This document shows, one piece after another, positions 55,086 to 64,000 of a DNA stretch of 64,000 bases. The stretch is from Pollenia angustigena. Its lineage: Eukaryota; Arthropoda; Insecta; Diptera; Polleniidae. Location of the stretch: positions 245,643,803-245,707,802 of the forward strand of contig OV884059.1 of the NCBI GenBank assembly GCA_930367215.1, in the 5' to 3' direction. The notes below the pieces were generated by a model, which saw nothing but the letters and a program-made list of their open reading frames with translations, was not told the origin of the DNA and did no database searches. A program made the position numbers and the translations under genes. Numbering within the stretch: position 1 is the first letter of the stretch; every line of letters starts with the position of its first letter.

Positions 55086-57574
55086 AATTCATGTATAAAT
55101 GCATCTGGGTTAGTTATAATATCTTTAAGCTTTTATGATACTTGCTATTTTTTGTATTTTTTCTATATTGGAGAACAGTGCAAATATATTTGCATAGGAA
55201 AACTGACTAATGGCGATTTCTTTTCTGAGAAAAATATGTTACAGTACATACATGTAACATTTTCTAATGTTACCTAAAATCACTCGAAGTGTTACATGTT
55301 GTGCAATTTCAATAGAACACAATTAGTGCTTTTATTTACAACTATTACACTTTCATCATTAATGTACTTAATAAGCGATTTTTAAAGCTATTTAAGCAGT
55401 TTCTGCATGCTATTACGGGTTGGAAACAAATATTAACATCACTAATGGCTTATAAAAATTAAAACGATTATAATATAAATAGACTTTTTTTGATTTTAAT
55501 TTGTAAATATTTTTATATTTTATTTTAAAATCAATTTTTAACAAAATTATAAGCGGTATGAATTATGACCAAGTATGGGCACCACTACATTGAAAGCTTT
55601 GCATGTGTGGCATTGTATTGGTTTGTTTACGTTTGCATTTGTTGGTTTTATGCTCTTTTGCTCTTTGTTTTTTGTGTATGTATACACATCGTTCGCTCTT
55701 TTTGCATTTTCATTTTGCATTTGCCCATAGCTGATTATGACGAACAAAATAAAACATTTGTTGTACAAACAAAGTAGTAAGCACCAAAGTTTTAGAACAG
55801 GGCAGTTGAACACCTTAAGTTAAAGCAAGGGTAAAACATGCAACATGTTTTGCATGTTTTTCATCAACATATTCACAAAAGAACTTGAAAATTTTTCCCA
55901 CAGTTGTATTTTTTGTACAAACGAACACAAAAATGTAGAACTTGTAACATTAATGCAACATTTTTCTCAGAAAAGAAATCGCCATAAGTGTAAAGAGTAT
56001 GATTATATCATAAAAAATCTTGAAATGTCAAACAAATATACATGTGTTATCGATAAATAATCTAAGACCGTCAAAAAAAATACAAAAATTTTTAACTTAA
56101 AATTGACATTTCCAGATTAATTGTTAGCACTGTTGCCAATTTTTTTAGTTTTTGATCTAAAGTAGCGGGTTTCAACTTTTTTGTTTTGCGATTTTTAGCT
56201 TTTTTGACGGGGTTTTGTGGGCAAAAAACGTGGGAAATATTGTTTGTTTTGTTTACATTTTATTTTGGAATAACAAACAATAAAATTTAATGCAAATAAT
56301 GTAAAATATTACGAATTACATCGGGGTATTTTCTTTAATTGAAAATTTATGATTTGAAATCATATATGAAGGGCACCTGCTTTATTTCACTGATCAAAAA
56401 CAAAATAGTTTCATCTGCCCAAGCTTTTACCATTTTTTTTTGTTTTAGTCAAAGAAAAAAATAAACATGAGAAATGACAATCAGAAAAAAGGGTTTGTTT
56501 ATCAAATTGTATTTCTTGTTCTTTCTCGCATTTGTTGTTTCGTTCAGTCAATCCTAAAAAAATCCAATACAAAAAATAGCAAGTATCATAACACCTTTAA
56601 GCCCTGAAACTAATTCGAAATAGTTTATATCTTCATTAGACACTATAAATAATGGGTCTAAATACTTCAATATATTGAGCTTTTTGCTTTATATATCAAT
56701 TCTTTACGCAATTTTTGGTAAAAACTTAGATTTTATTTTTAATGTCAATTACACAAATTTAAGAAAAGTTTTCGGTACACAACAGTTCGGTTTCTTCACG
56801 ACCAATATATATATGCGAGTTATCTTTACCACCTTATTCATAATAAATAAAACAGGTTAATAGAAAGTTTATTCAACCGATTTTCAGCTAACCACGCATG
56901 ATATTAATATATTAACACAGTTTTACTTATATTAAAGCTGGGAGTTATAATAAAACAGAAAGAAAAAAAGTATCTTTTCCCAACGGAAAAAGTATCAACA
57001 AAGTGGCAAGAATCACAAAAAGTACCACATTTGGGTGCATTTTGTAAAAGTGGCCAAATAGTATCCAAGCAGTCGAAAAAGTGGCAAATTGCCACTTTAG
57101 TGGCACCAACGGTAACGCTGGCTGCTGGTGTCTTATAATTGAGAGTTCTTCTATAAACAACGTGGTCAGTACAACAAAAGTAAAACAAACGCGTGTAACA
57201 GGGTAAGTAAATAATAATATTCTCATTCTCTCGCTCATTAGAAAAACAAGCGGGCAGGTGTCTGTCTGTCGTTTATTTTTTAGAAATTCGGCTCTTTTGT
57301 GGAATAAACGAAAATTATTGAATATAATAAAATAACTGAATATTCCTTTTTTTTACGGAATATGTAGTTGATTTTTTGATAGTTAATTTATATAAAATAA
57401 CGTTAAATTCTTTTGTTTTTACGGATCATGGAGTGGAATTTTTGACGATAAAAATTAAATGAACTTTTCGTTAAAAATAAATTAAAAATAAGTAGACCGG
57501 TTTTGAACGGAATATTCATTTATTTTATATTACAATTTAGTTCATTTTACGTACAGAACATTGTGGGTGTACAG

Positions 57575-58540
57575 AAAAACACATGGCGTTTTGGTCCCCT
57601 TTCTTATAAGCAGTTTTTTCTTATATGCGTCGTGCTTATATCCGGTATCTACTGTATATAGTTGGGCTATTCACAAAGTATGCTTTCAAACAAAAAAAAT
57701 CTCTTAAATTATAAGACTTTAGTTTTTTTTGGCATTTTGACATCAAATATTAATATTTTTATTTTTTTATTAGCTGACTTAACTTTGAAATAGCACACTA
57801 AATTATGAGGGGTTGCTCACAACAGTCATATTTTTTGTGTTTTTATTTTAAGACTCATGACTTGTTTGTGAATCTTACAATTGTATTTTGGAATGTACTT
57901 CTATTGTACAAATAAAATTAATTTAAAAAAAACTATTTGGGGTTTTTTTGTAAATCCCTTCACCTTGTGTTGAGACATTTTAATGAAAATATGTTTTAAG
58001 TGAGAAGGTGAGAACATAAGAAGGTTGAATCTTTAAAGTATATAAATTTTGTCGCATAAAAGAAAACAAAATAACAAATTGCGTAAACTATAAATTTATA
58101 GTTCAACTTTTAACTAAAAACTGTAGCTTCTTTCAAAACTCATTGTTGGTATGAATGACTTATAGTTGTTATTAACAATAACTTGTTAATATGAGTGACA
58201 TATACTTGTTGTTGTTAAACTTGCATTAGATTTTGTTAATTTTTTTATTGGTGGCCGGTCATATCTGTTTGCCGTTTTCTTTGTAAACAAGTGACATATT
58301 TGTGTCAAATAAGTTGTTAAGAGTGAAAAATTTGAGTTTTAACTGAAGTAAACTTTGCAGCTGCGGCAGTTATCGTAGTTTTTGATCAAAAATAAAAATA
58401 TATAAAAAATATATTTAAAACACAAAATATATCGTTTATTCTGATTTATCTTAAGCTTACGAAGATCCTTGCAAAACTGAGATTTGGCATTGTAAAATTT
58501 GAATAAATCACTTAACAACAAATTGCATAACGACAAATTT
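57575..58540. other. AT-rich non-coding stretch
   Basis: It has no supported frame and no paired repeat ends. The short minus frame at 58339-58536 is unrecognised. Confidence 0.4.
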
Positions 58541-58558
58541 TAATCACAAACGACAAAG

Positions 58559-58699
58559 GAGTTTATTAGGAGTTTATGTTGGGAAACAGGTCACTGCAAC
58601 ATCACCGTTAGTGAAATGGCCGATGATTTGGCAAGACTGTGCTCAAAAATGGAGGATCGCGACTTTGTGGAGACATTCAGACCTTCAACAGCCCAATAA
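58559..58699 (+). CDS. Unrecognised coding-like stretch, possible terminal exon
   Basis: A 47-codon open stretch ending in TAA at 58697-58699, with an internal ATG at 58616. The sequence reads EFIRSLCWETGHCN, then an MADDLARLCSKMED segment and a short FRPSTAQ end. It is balanced in composition and GC-richer than its neighbours, which chance frames here are not. An acceptor-like TTATTAG precedes at 58562-58568. I do not recognise the family. It directly abuts a dispersed repeat (58716 on), so it may be part of a mobile element or a 3' exon whose other exons are outside the window. Confidence 0.3.
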   Translation, partial: EFIRSLCWETGHCNITVSEMADDLARLCSKMEDRDFVETFRPSTAQ

Positions 58700-58715
58700 A
58701 AAATGGAGCTTCCAA

Positions 58716-59115
58716 CGAAGCAGGTTTGTAAGGGAGAAACATAAAAGTTTCGCTTACCATTGCGCTTACGGAAGACATGAATTTTATATGGCGAGTTCCC
58801 ACTTTGAAGCAATACATTTTTGACACATAAAGCGCATTATTCAGCGCACATAAAAATTGTTAGATGTAACGATCAGCTTTACACTCTGAATGTTTTGATA
58901 CCGTTATTTTTTAGTATTCTCCCTTACAAACCTGCTTCGTGGTAAGGGAATGCCGTAGCACTTGAAATGTTATTTTTTTTAATAAAAGTTTTTGAGAGTT
59001 CTTTCTCTTACTTAACTGCATTTCTGTATGTCTTATTGCGTAGCGCATATTTGTGCGCTTATTTTTTTAAATGTACCTTTAGTGCTTCGCAAAATGATAA
59101 AATTTTTTACTGGGC
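58716..59115. repeat. Rearranged copy of the 845-1600 repeat family
   Basis: ACGAAGCAGGTTTGTAAGGG at 58716 and its inverse, CCCTTACAAACCTGCTTCGT, at 58923 bound a 227-bp inverted-repeat unit. Its interior (AAACATAAAAGTTTCGCTTA, TTTGAAGCAATACATTTTTG) matches 925-975 and 1423-1445. Further on, CGCATATTTGTGCGC and TTTTTTACTGGGCAG match 984-1040 in reverse. One end of the same unit is at 4236-4266. Confidence 0.6.
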
Positions 59116-59119
59116 AGAC

Positions 59120-59640
59120 TTTTGAGGAAATTTCGGGAATGGGATTAATCAGGCCTGGAGGAATAAAATAGAGTATCACGGTGGTTATTGCTAGTGCTTA
59201 GCAAGGTCGATTCTAGTTCACTACTTGGCAGGAGCAGGGTCTGCGTTAGAACCATGAAATATGTTATCAGCGGCCACGATCTGATAAACAAAATGGCGGT
59301 GGTAAGATCTGACTCGACGGATTTATGTACACAGAGGAGATAACTACAATTGAACACATTATGTGTCAATGTCCTAGGCTACAGCCCAGCAGACTGTGAT
59401 GGCTAGGTAATAGGCTCATAGGCAAAATGGGTTTTGTCTTGGTCTATAGGTTCGAGAATCCAGAACTTCCACTACTTCTTATCCTTTCCCGCTTTCTTTT
59501 CTTTTATTCTTGATCTCTTTTAATTACCTAAGGCATCACTATGGACCATACAGGTATCTGGGTGAGGGTGTGAAAATTGACTTCACACCAGTATGCATTT
59601 CTCCTAACTCGGTTAAAAATCGGGCTTTTTAAGTTATGGC
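59120..59640 (+). pseudogene. Jockey/R1-like LINE ORF2 tail and 3' untranslated region
   Basis: At 59315-59400 the frame reads TEEITTIEHIMCQCPRLQPS, matching the C-terminal Cys/His region of Jockey/R1-type LINE polyproteins, where ETIEHLLCQCP is conserved. A downstream KMGFVLVYRFENP-like segment is also of that type. Frameshifts and stops interrupt it upstream. A 3' untranslated region with CACTATGGACCATACAGG follows to about 59615. GC content is clearly raised. The reverse transcriptase domain is absent, as in 5'-truncated copies. The minus frame at 59145-59369 is a shadow of it. Confidence 0.65.
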
Positions 59641-59644
59641 CCGC

Positions 59645-61895
59645 CCTATTGAAGTAAATTAGCGATATATTTTCTGGTATCACCGGCTCATCCCAATTAC
59701 ATTTAAAAACGTTTATTGATTTTATTTGTAATACTTGTCAAATATGCAATTTTAAATAAATTTTACGAAATAATGATTCACTTTCGACGTTAAATATAGC
59801 GATGTATTTTTTTTAACCATAAAATATACATTGTAACTTTAAATAAAAGTATTTATGTATCTTTCTTTATTACATGTACATCTGTATGTTCATATGTATG
59901 TATGTATGTACGTTCGCTTAAGTCATTGAAAATAGTTTATGTTCCTCTTTGTCATATCTGAAAACTAGATATTGTGATAGCTAAAGTGATATTCCTCTTG
60001 CGATTGCTGTTACCATAAATATGGCGTAAAAACTTGTTTCGAAATGCGATTATTACATCGATGCTGCAAACTTACATCCTGTTCTCACATCTGAAGTGAC
60101 ATATAGTTTCTCTGCCAAAGACATTTATTCGTATGTAAAAGAATAAGAATGAGGTCTTTGAACTGTCTTTTGAATAAGAATGAAAATTGAGGTATTGGTA
60201 GTGAAAATTGCTTTATTGATTTTTTTTCAATATTTCATCTTTATAGGATTATTCAAATAACTTTTACGATCTGGTTGTTTTTTAAAATTAAATTATATGT
60301 ATGTATGTATGTGTGTATGCGTATTTCGTGTGAAATGTCACACCTACTTTGTTTATAAGACATTAAAGCCTTTTTGTATTGTCAAGTTTTTGGAATTCAT
60401 TATAATAAATCCCTTTAAAGTGGAGTAAACAATGCTTTTGTTAAGGTTATATCACTAAGAAAATTATACATGCATAGATAAAGCCACGTTTATGGAAAAT
60501 CCTCCCAAAAGAATATTGAACTAACTCATTGAAATGTGATTTTTAACCAAATCTAATATAGTCTCAATTTATATTTATCTAGTTTGCATTTTTTTACGGT
60601 TAAACCGCATCTCATAAATTTATTTACTGCCGTATTCATAACAATATTTTTAATTTAAATAAAGGTTTCCTAAAACAATTGTCCATGTTAATTTCACTGA
60701 AAAAAAAATTTTTGTGAAATTTAATAATCGTGTATGAATACTGGGGTTAGTTAGTCTTTTAACAAAAAATATTCGTGAACTTTTATACATAAAATTTGCT
60801 GTGTAGTACCCGAAACTCGCCTAAAGTCAATTTTATCCAGTTTTTCCCATATCGCACAAATAAGCCCCCACCATTTAAAATATAGCAAAAAAAAAAACGT
60901 CGACAACTCAAATGGCAAATGCAAATTTCCATCCCCAAAAGGGTTAAAAATCTCCAAAATTGTCATACCTTACAGCCCTGTATACGAGTATAAAATATCG
61001 TAATCGAGCCATTAATATTGAAGTTGTCGGCTTAGTAAATTTTTCTTTCATATAAGGCTTAGAAAACGTGATATAACTTGGTAGTTATTTATCTCGACTA
61101 CAGGTTTTTATTAAGAGTAAAGTATAAAAATTAAATAATATTTTTTTTTTGATACTTTATAAAAAATTATATCCAACAATGTTAAAAATATATATAAAAG
61201 AGGCCGATCTACCTCTGTACCTACTTATGCATATATATTAACGCACCAATGTAAATACATACATATGTATGCATATATGTTATTGTAATGTAAACATGAC
61301 TGTGTCTTTTAACATAGTACATCCCTGCAAGCATTTGTTATAGCTGTAGTTTAGGAAAAGAGTGCTTATTGCAATTAAATCATCGCCGAACATACATAAC
61401 CTTATTTTTGCATGGGAAAGTCTTGAACATCATGGAAGCTTTATCTTTGGGACTCTAAGAATAACGAATCTAAGAAGACACTTTCGGAAATCGTATTAAG
61501 TGCCTCTGAGAAGAGACTTAAAGTATTAGATCAGAAGTGCCGAAAATGCGTCTACTAAATGAGGAATCTAATTTCACACCAAGTTACCTTCGCTTGCTAC
61601 GTAAGCAACAGCTGATAATTAACAACATGTCAAAATGGTACATTTCATAAATTCTATAATTTTTACTTAGAATTATGAAATTTAAAAAGTTTTTAAACTA
61701 TTAAATTTTAAAACACAATTTAAAATTAAAAACAAAATAGAATGTTTGTCTGAGTTGTTTACTACAGTGTTGTATTAATTTGGCACAACGTTAAAGTATT
61801 TTACGTTGTTGTATCCGTTTTCAAAATAAGACCATCTTGTATGAATTCGCCTGGATTTATACTAACCTCAAATATTTGTTTAACTTTTCATCATA
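59645..61895. other. AT-rich non-coding stretch with GTAT microsatellites
   Basis: (GTAT)n runs at 59894-59911 and 60298-60318. No supported frame; the minus frame at 60751-60966 is unremarkable. No paired repeat ends were found by eye. Confidence 0.45.
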
Positions 61896-61900
61896 TGTAT

Positions 61901-62308
61901 ATGCGCATTTCCTGGTGTCACGAACATACGTTCGTACGCTTTTGATGTAGCACTTTGTTTTTGCGATTCGATGGGATTTGGCAGGTAGCTCTATGTATGT
62001 TTAGTGAAAAAGATGGATTTTATCGAGTTTAAGTTTTCATAATGATAGTTATAGACATGTGGTCACGAACGTACGCAAATATAAGTCAACTTTGGCTGAC
62101 GGTAGTGAAACGTAAAAATCTGCGTAATGGAACGGAATATTCAAAAGTGATTAATTTATTTTAAAAGTGTATTAATGTAGGTCTCCATCCAGTATTTACA
62201 AAATGAAATATCTCTCTTGGTTTTTGTTTAATTGGCTTATGTACGGGTCGCGAACGTACGATTTTTCCATATGTTTTTTTATTTTTATCACCAGGGAAAC
62301 CAGAAATA
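61901..62308. mobile_element. TIR element with repeated GTCRCGAACGTACG motifs
   Basis: ATGCGCATTTCCTGGTGTCA at left is matched by the inverse of ATTTCTGGTTTCCCTGGTG at right. GTCACGAACATACGTTCGTACG at 61917, GGTCACGAACGTACGC at 62060 and GGGTCGCGAACGTACG at 62246 share a core that is itself palindromic (CGTACG). The last two repeats are in direct order. No transposase. Confidence 0.6.
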
Positions 62309-62400
62309 TGCTCTAAAAAACACGTTTTATGCGCATTAAATATGCAGTAAAAAACTTGAAAATATGCCCTAAAAATAGTTAAAAATATGCCTCAAAAATT
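62305..62400 (+). repeat. Short array of ATATGC motifs
   Basis: ATATGC or TATGC occurs at 62307, 62329, 62341, 62362 and 62386, each followed by CTCTAAAA-, GCATTAAA- or CCCTAAAA-like sequence at roughly 20-bp spacing. It adjoins the right end of the 61901-62308 element and may be its subterminal repeat. Confidence 0.5.
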
Positions 62401-62550
62401 GCTTATTTAAAAACAAAATATTCAACAATTTAATAGCAGTTTCATCCTAGAATTATAATCGGTAAAGCCGAAATACTATAGTATTTACAGACGAATTTTC
62501 GAGATTTAATCCTATTTGGAAACGATGGGCTCACAAAAAAGTTATATTAA

Positions 62551-63080
62551 GAGCCACTTTTTGGGTTTGAGATTAAAGTTAATTTTATTATATAATTAGC
62601 TAATCTGAGAATTAAGTTAATCTAGTATCAATTGAATTTGATATTTTTGGGTGGTGGCTTAAAACATGTAGCGCTACCATACTGAGCACAAATAAATGGC
62701 AACATTTTTTGCAAATATCATCTTTTTATCAAGCAATATGGATGTTTTCAAAGAAGAAGAAGAAGAAGAAAATGCGCGAATTTAATATTGTTTACAAGGT
62801 AGAAATTTTTTGCGTTTGAAGAAAAAATATGTTACAGAAAAAATAAAGAATGGAAAAATTATATAAAAGTGCTAAGCAATGTTTTAAAATGTATTTTTTG
62901 TTTATATTTCTGCAAGTTCTTTATGTTAAACATATGTATGTTGACAGTTTAAGTTTAGGTTTAAACCACCACCGTTGGCCGCTTAAACTAGCAAAAAAAA
63001 GTTAAAAAAATACAACTCAAAAAGTAAATACGGAGATTAAAGTTAATTTAATCGCTAATCTCTAACCCAAAAAGTAGCTC
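62551..63080. mobile_element. PIF/Harbinger-like MITE, TAA target duplication
   Basis: Ends GAGCCACTTTTTGGGTTTGA and the inverse of GAGCTACTTTTTGGGTTAGA, continuing GATTAAAGTTAATTTAAT-type arms. TAA at 62548-62550 and 63081-63083. Contains an AAG microsatellite (62753-62772) and an inner inverted pair (GGTGGTGGCTTAAA, TTTAAACCACCACC). 530 bp, non-coding. Confidence 0.85.
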
Positions 63081-63089
63081 TAAGAGGTT

Positions 63090-63540
63090 AAAATTCATAT
63101 AAGAGTTATTTATTTTGTGTTACGAGCGCAAATTATTTAATTTCTTAATTTATCGAGCAATAGTAAAGTAGACCTTAAGCCCGTTGCAGTAAAACAGACC
63201 CGGGTCTCTGAGAGGAATCGAAGCAGCAACCCTAACTTATTACTGTCGTTAGAAGTGACGATGAAGCCAACAATCCGGAAACCAAAATACGATTGCAATG
63301 AATTTCATTTTTGTAAAATCTATTTTTACCAACGAAAAGTGGAGAAGAAGTTACGTTAAGTCACTTCCGTCTGCCAAAATGTTTCGAAATGTTAACAGGG
63401 ATACAGTTCATATAATATGCATGTAAAAACATTAATGGCTAATTTTTTTCTGTAGCAAAACGTCTGTTAATTTTTTAGCAAGGCAAGTTTTAAAGCCTTT
63501 TGCTTGATATAAAGTTATTAAAAAAATGCCTCATCTTTGT
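63090..63540. other. Non-coding stretch
   Basis: GC content is raised at 63175-63290 without an open frame (CAGACCCGGGTCTCTGAGAG). CACTTCCGTC and GTGACGATG phrases recall 35090-35150. Nothing more is supported. Confidence 0.35.
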
Positions 63541-63544
63541 AGCA

Positions 63545-63860
63545 CGCTTGAATCAGTGGTGATTGCGATTAATTCAAGAATTAATCACGGTAGGAGAGTA
63601 AGCGTAATTTTAATAAAAATTCATGAATGCATGAATGCTTTATTAAAATTTTCAAATCACGCACGATTTCTCACAAAGATTATTTAAAAAACTGTATTTT
63701 ATAGTCCAAATTTTAAGAATTTTTAATTCAAAAAAAAATTCTTTGTTTGAAAAACTATTTCGTGAGAGTGCGTGATTGTGAGACTATAAAAATTATTTTT
63801 TTGGGAAACGTGCGTGACAACAATTAAGTTGGTGAGCGTGCATCACAGTGAGATCCTCAG
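63545..63860. repeat. Dispersed family C, second copy
   Basis: GTGATTGCGATTAATTCAAG, AATTAATCACGG, AAATCACGCACGATTTCTCAC, GAGAGTGCGTGATTGTGAG, GTGCGTGAC and GTGAGCGTGCATCACA match the motif set at 16967-17315 in general order. Inverted pairs are evident. The class is unknown. Confidence 0.5.
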
Positions 63861-64000
63861 AGTTCCTCGGGCCAATTTAAATTAAATTGTATTTTTTGAC
63901 GTGCTTACATAAATATAATTTGTCGGTTTTTGAAATTTTTAAACAAAAAATAATGTGGGTCAGCAAAACATTAAATGTAAACAACACAGCGCAACAAAAT

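Larger units (their letters stand above)
53579..57120 (-). mobile_element. Complete 3.5-kb hAT element
   Basis: Terminal repeats CAGTGTTACCGTCGG and CAGCGTTACCGTTGG (right end, reverse complemented) with an exact 8-bp duplication GCTGCTGG at 53571-53578 and 57121-57128. CAGNGTTACC ends and 8-bp duplication are classic hAT. Repeated AAAAAGT-type motifs with GGCAC or GGATA near each end are likely subterminal transposase sites. The minus strand carries the remains of a hAT transposase (54728-55085). The length suits an autonomous ancestor of about 3.5 kb. Confidence 0.9.
53092..57569. mobile_element. Large palindromic (foldback-like) element hosting a hAT insertion
   Basis: Left end CACTCACAATATTATTACAG, right end reverse complement CACCCACAATGTTCTGTACG. 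TA flanks at 53090-53091 and 57570-57571. The arms match for several hundred bases: 53330-53465 (AACGAAAAGTTCATTTAATT, then CAACTACATATTCCGT) pairs with 57325-57475. Without the hAT insertion it is about 930 bp, most of it self-complementary. ATTCCGTT and GGAATATTC motifs recur. No transposase of its own is seen. TA flanks suggest a Tc1/mariner-type MITE. Confidence 0.75.

Overview
This 64-kb window is AT-rich eukaryotic nuclear DNA, most likely from a higher (cyclorrhaphan, probably calyptrate) fly. The evidence is dense Tc1/mariner, hAT and PIF/Harbinger-like inverted-repeat elements, remnants of insect-type LINEs and a tRNA-headed SINE, and dispersed families that resemble muscoid-fly repeats I remember (beginning AAGTAAGAAAGTAT, ending in TCTTACTTGTT). 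The taxon is an inference; no host gene pins it. I find no confidently intact host protein-coding gene, rRNA, functional tRNA, CRISPR or bacterial-type operon. The window reads as intergenic or long-intron DNA built by repeated rounds of transposon insertion. Almost all short open frames are chance frames in AT-rich sequence.

Layout. 0-10 kb: an inverted-repeat element (845-1600); an RTE-like LINE tail split by a complete non-autonomous hAT element (1823-3461, 8-bp target duplication) that carries ten TATCGATA sites; the first of three copies of a TA-flanked family built on the motif TAAGCGAC (3731-4115, 23161-23546, 51148-51927); a CACAGAAAAAA-ended element containing three smaller palindromic repeats; a 562-bp element with an 8-bp duplication whose core is 82-bp tandem units plus one inverted unit (8894-9455). 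9.7-20 kb: small PIF-like MITEs flanked by TAA, a nested pair at 10.4-10.8 kb, a duplicated 205-bp repeat (8294, 13369), dispersed families A and C, and a SINE (18787-18955). 19-25 kb: copies of a hairpin repeat flanked by 14-16 bp direct repeats, and a pogo-like element with two insertions. 28-31 kb: a three-level nest ending in a GC-rich hairpin, then a PIF-like MITE and a Tc1-like transposase remnant. 33-44 kb: further TA-flanked elements, an element with a 5-bp duplication inside family A, and a mariner-type transposase pseudogene split by a MITE. 44-52 kb: SINE/LINE-like remnants, a Tigger/pogo element with a PIF-like insertion, and the long copy of the TAAGCGAC family. 53-57.6 kb: a complete 3.5-kb hAT element with a decayed transposase, inserted in a large palindromic element. 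58-64 kb: an unrecognised coding-like stretch, a LINE ORF2 tail, and more inverted-repeat elements.

How the parts work together: there is no pathway here. The coding remnants are all from mobile elements (mariner, Tc1, Tigger/pogo, hAT, RTE-like and Jockey/R1-like LINEs) and every one I could read carries stops or frameshifts. The nested insertions give a relative age order. The points most worth following are the hairpin repeat with unusually long target duplications, the arrays of DREF-type sites in the hAT element, and the repeat-rich cores of the 8894 and 51148 elements. Two short stretches (minus strand 32486-32770 and plus strand 58559-58699) look more protein-like than their surroundings, but I do not recognise them.
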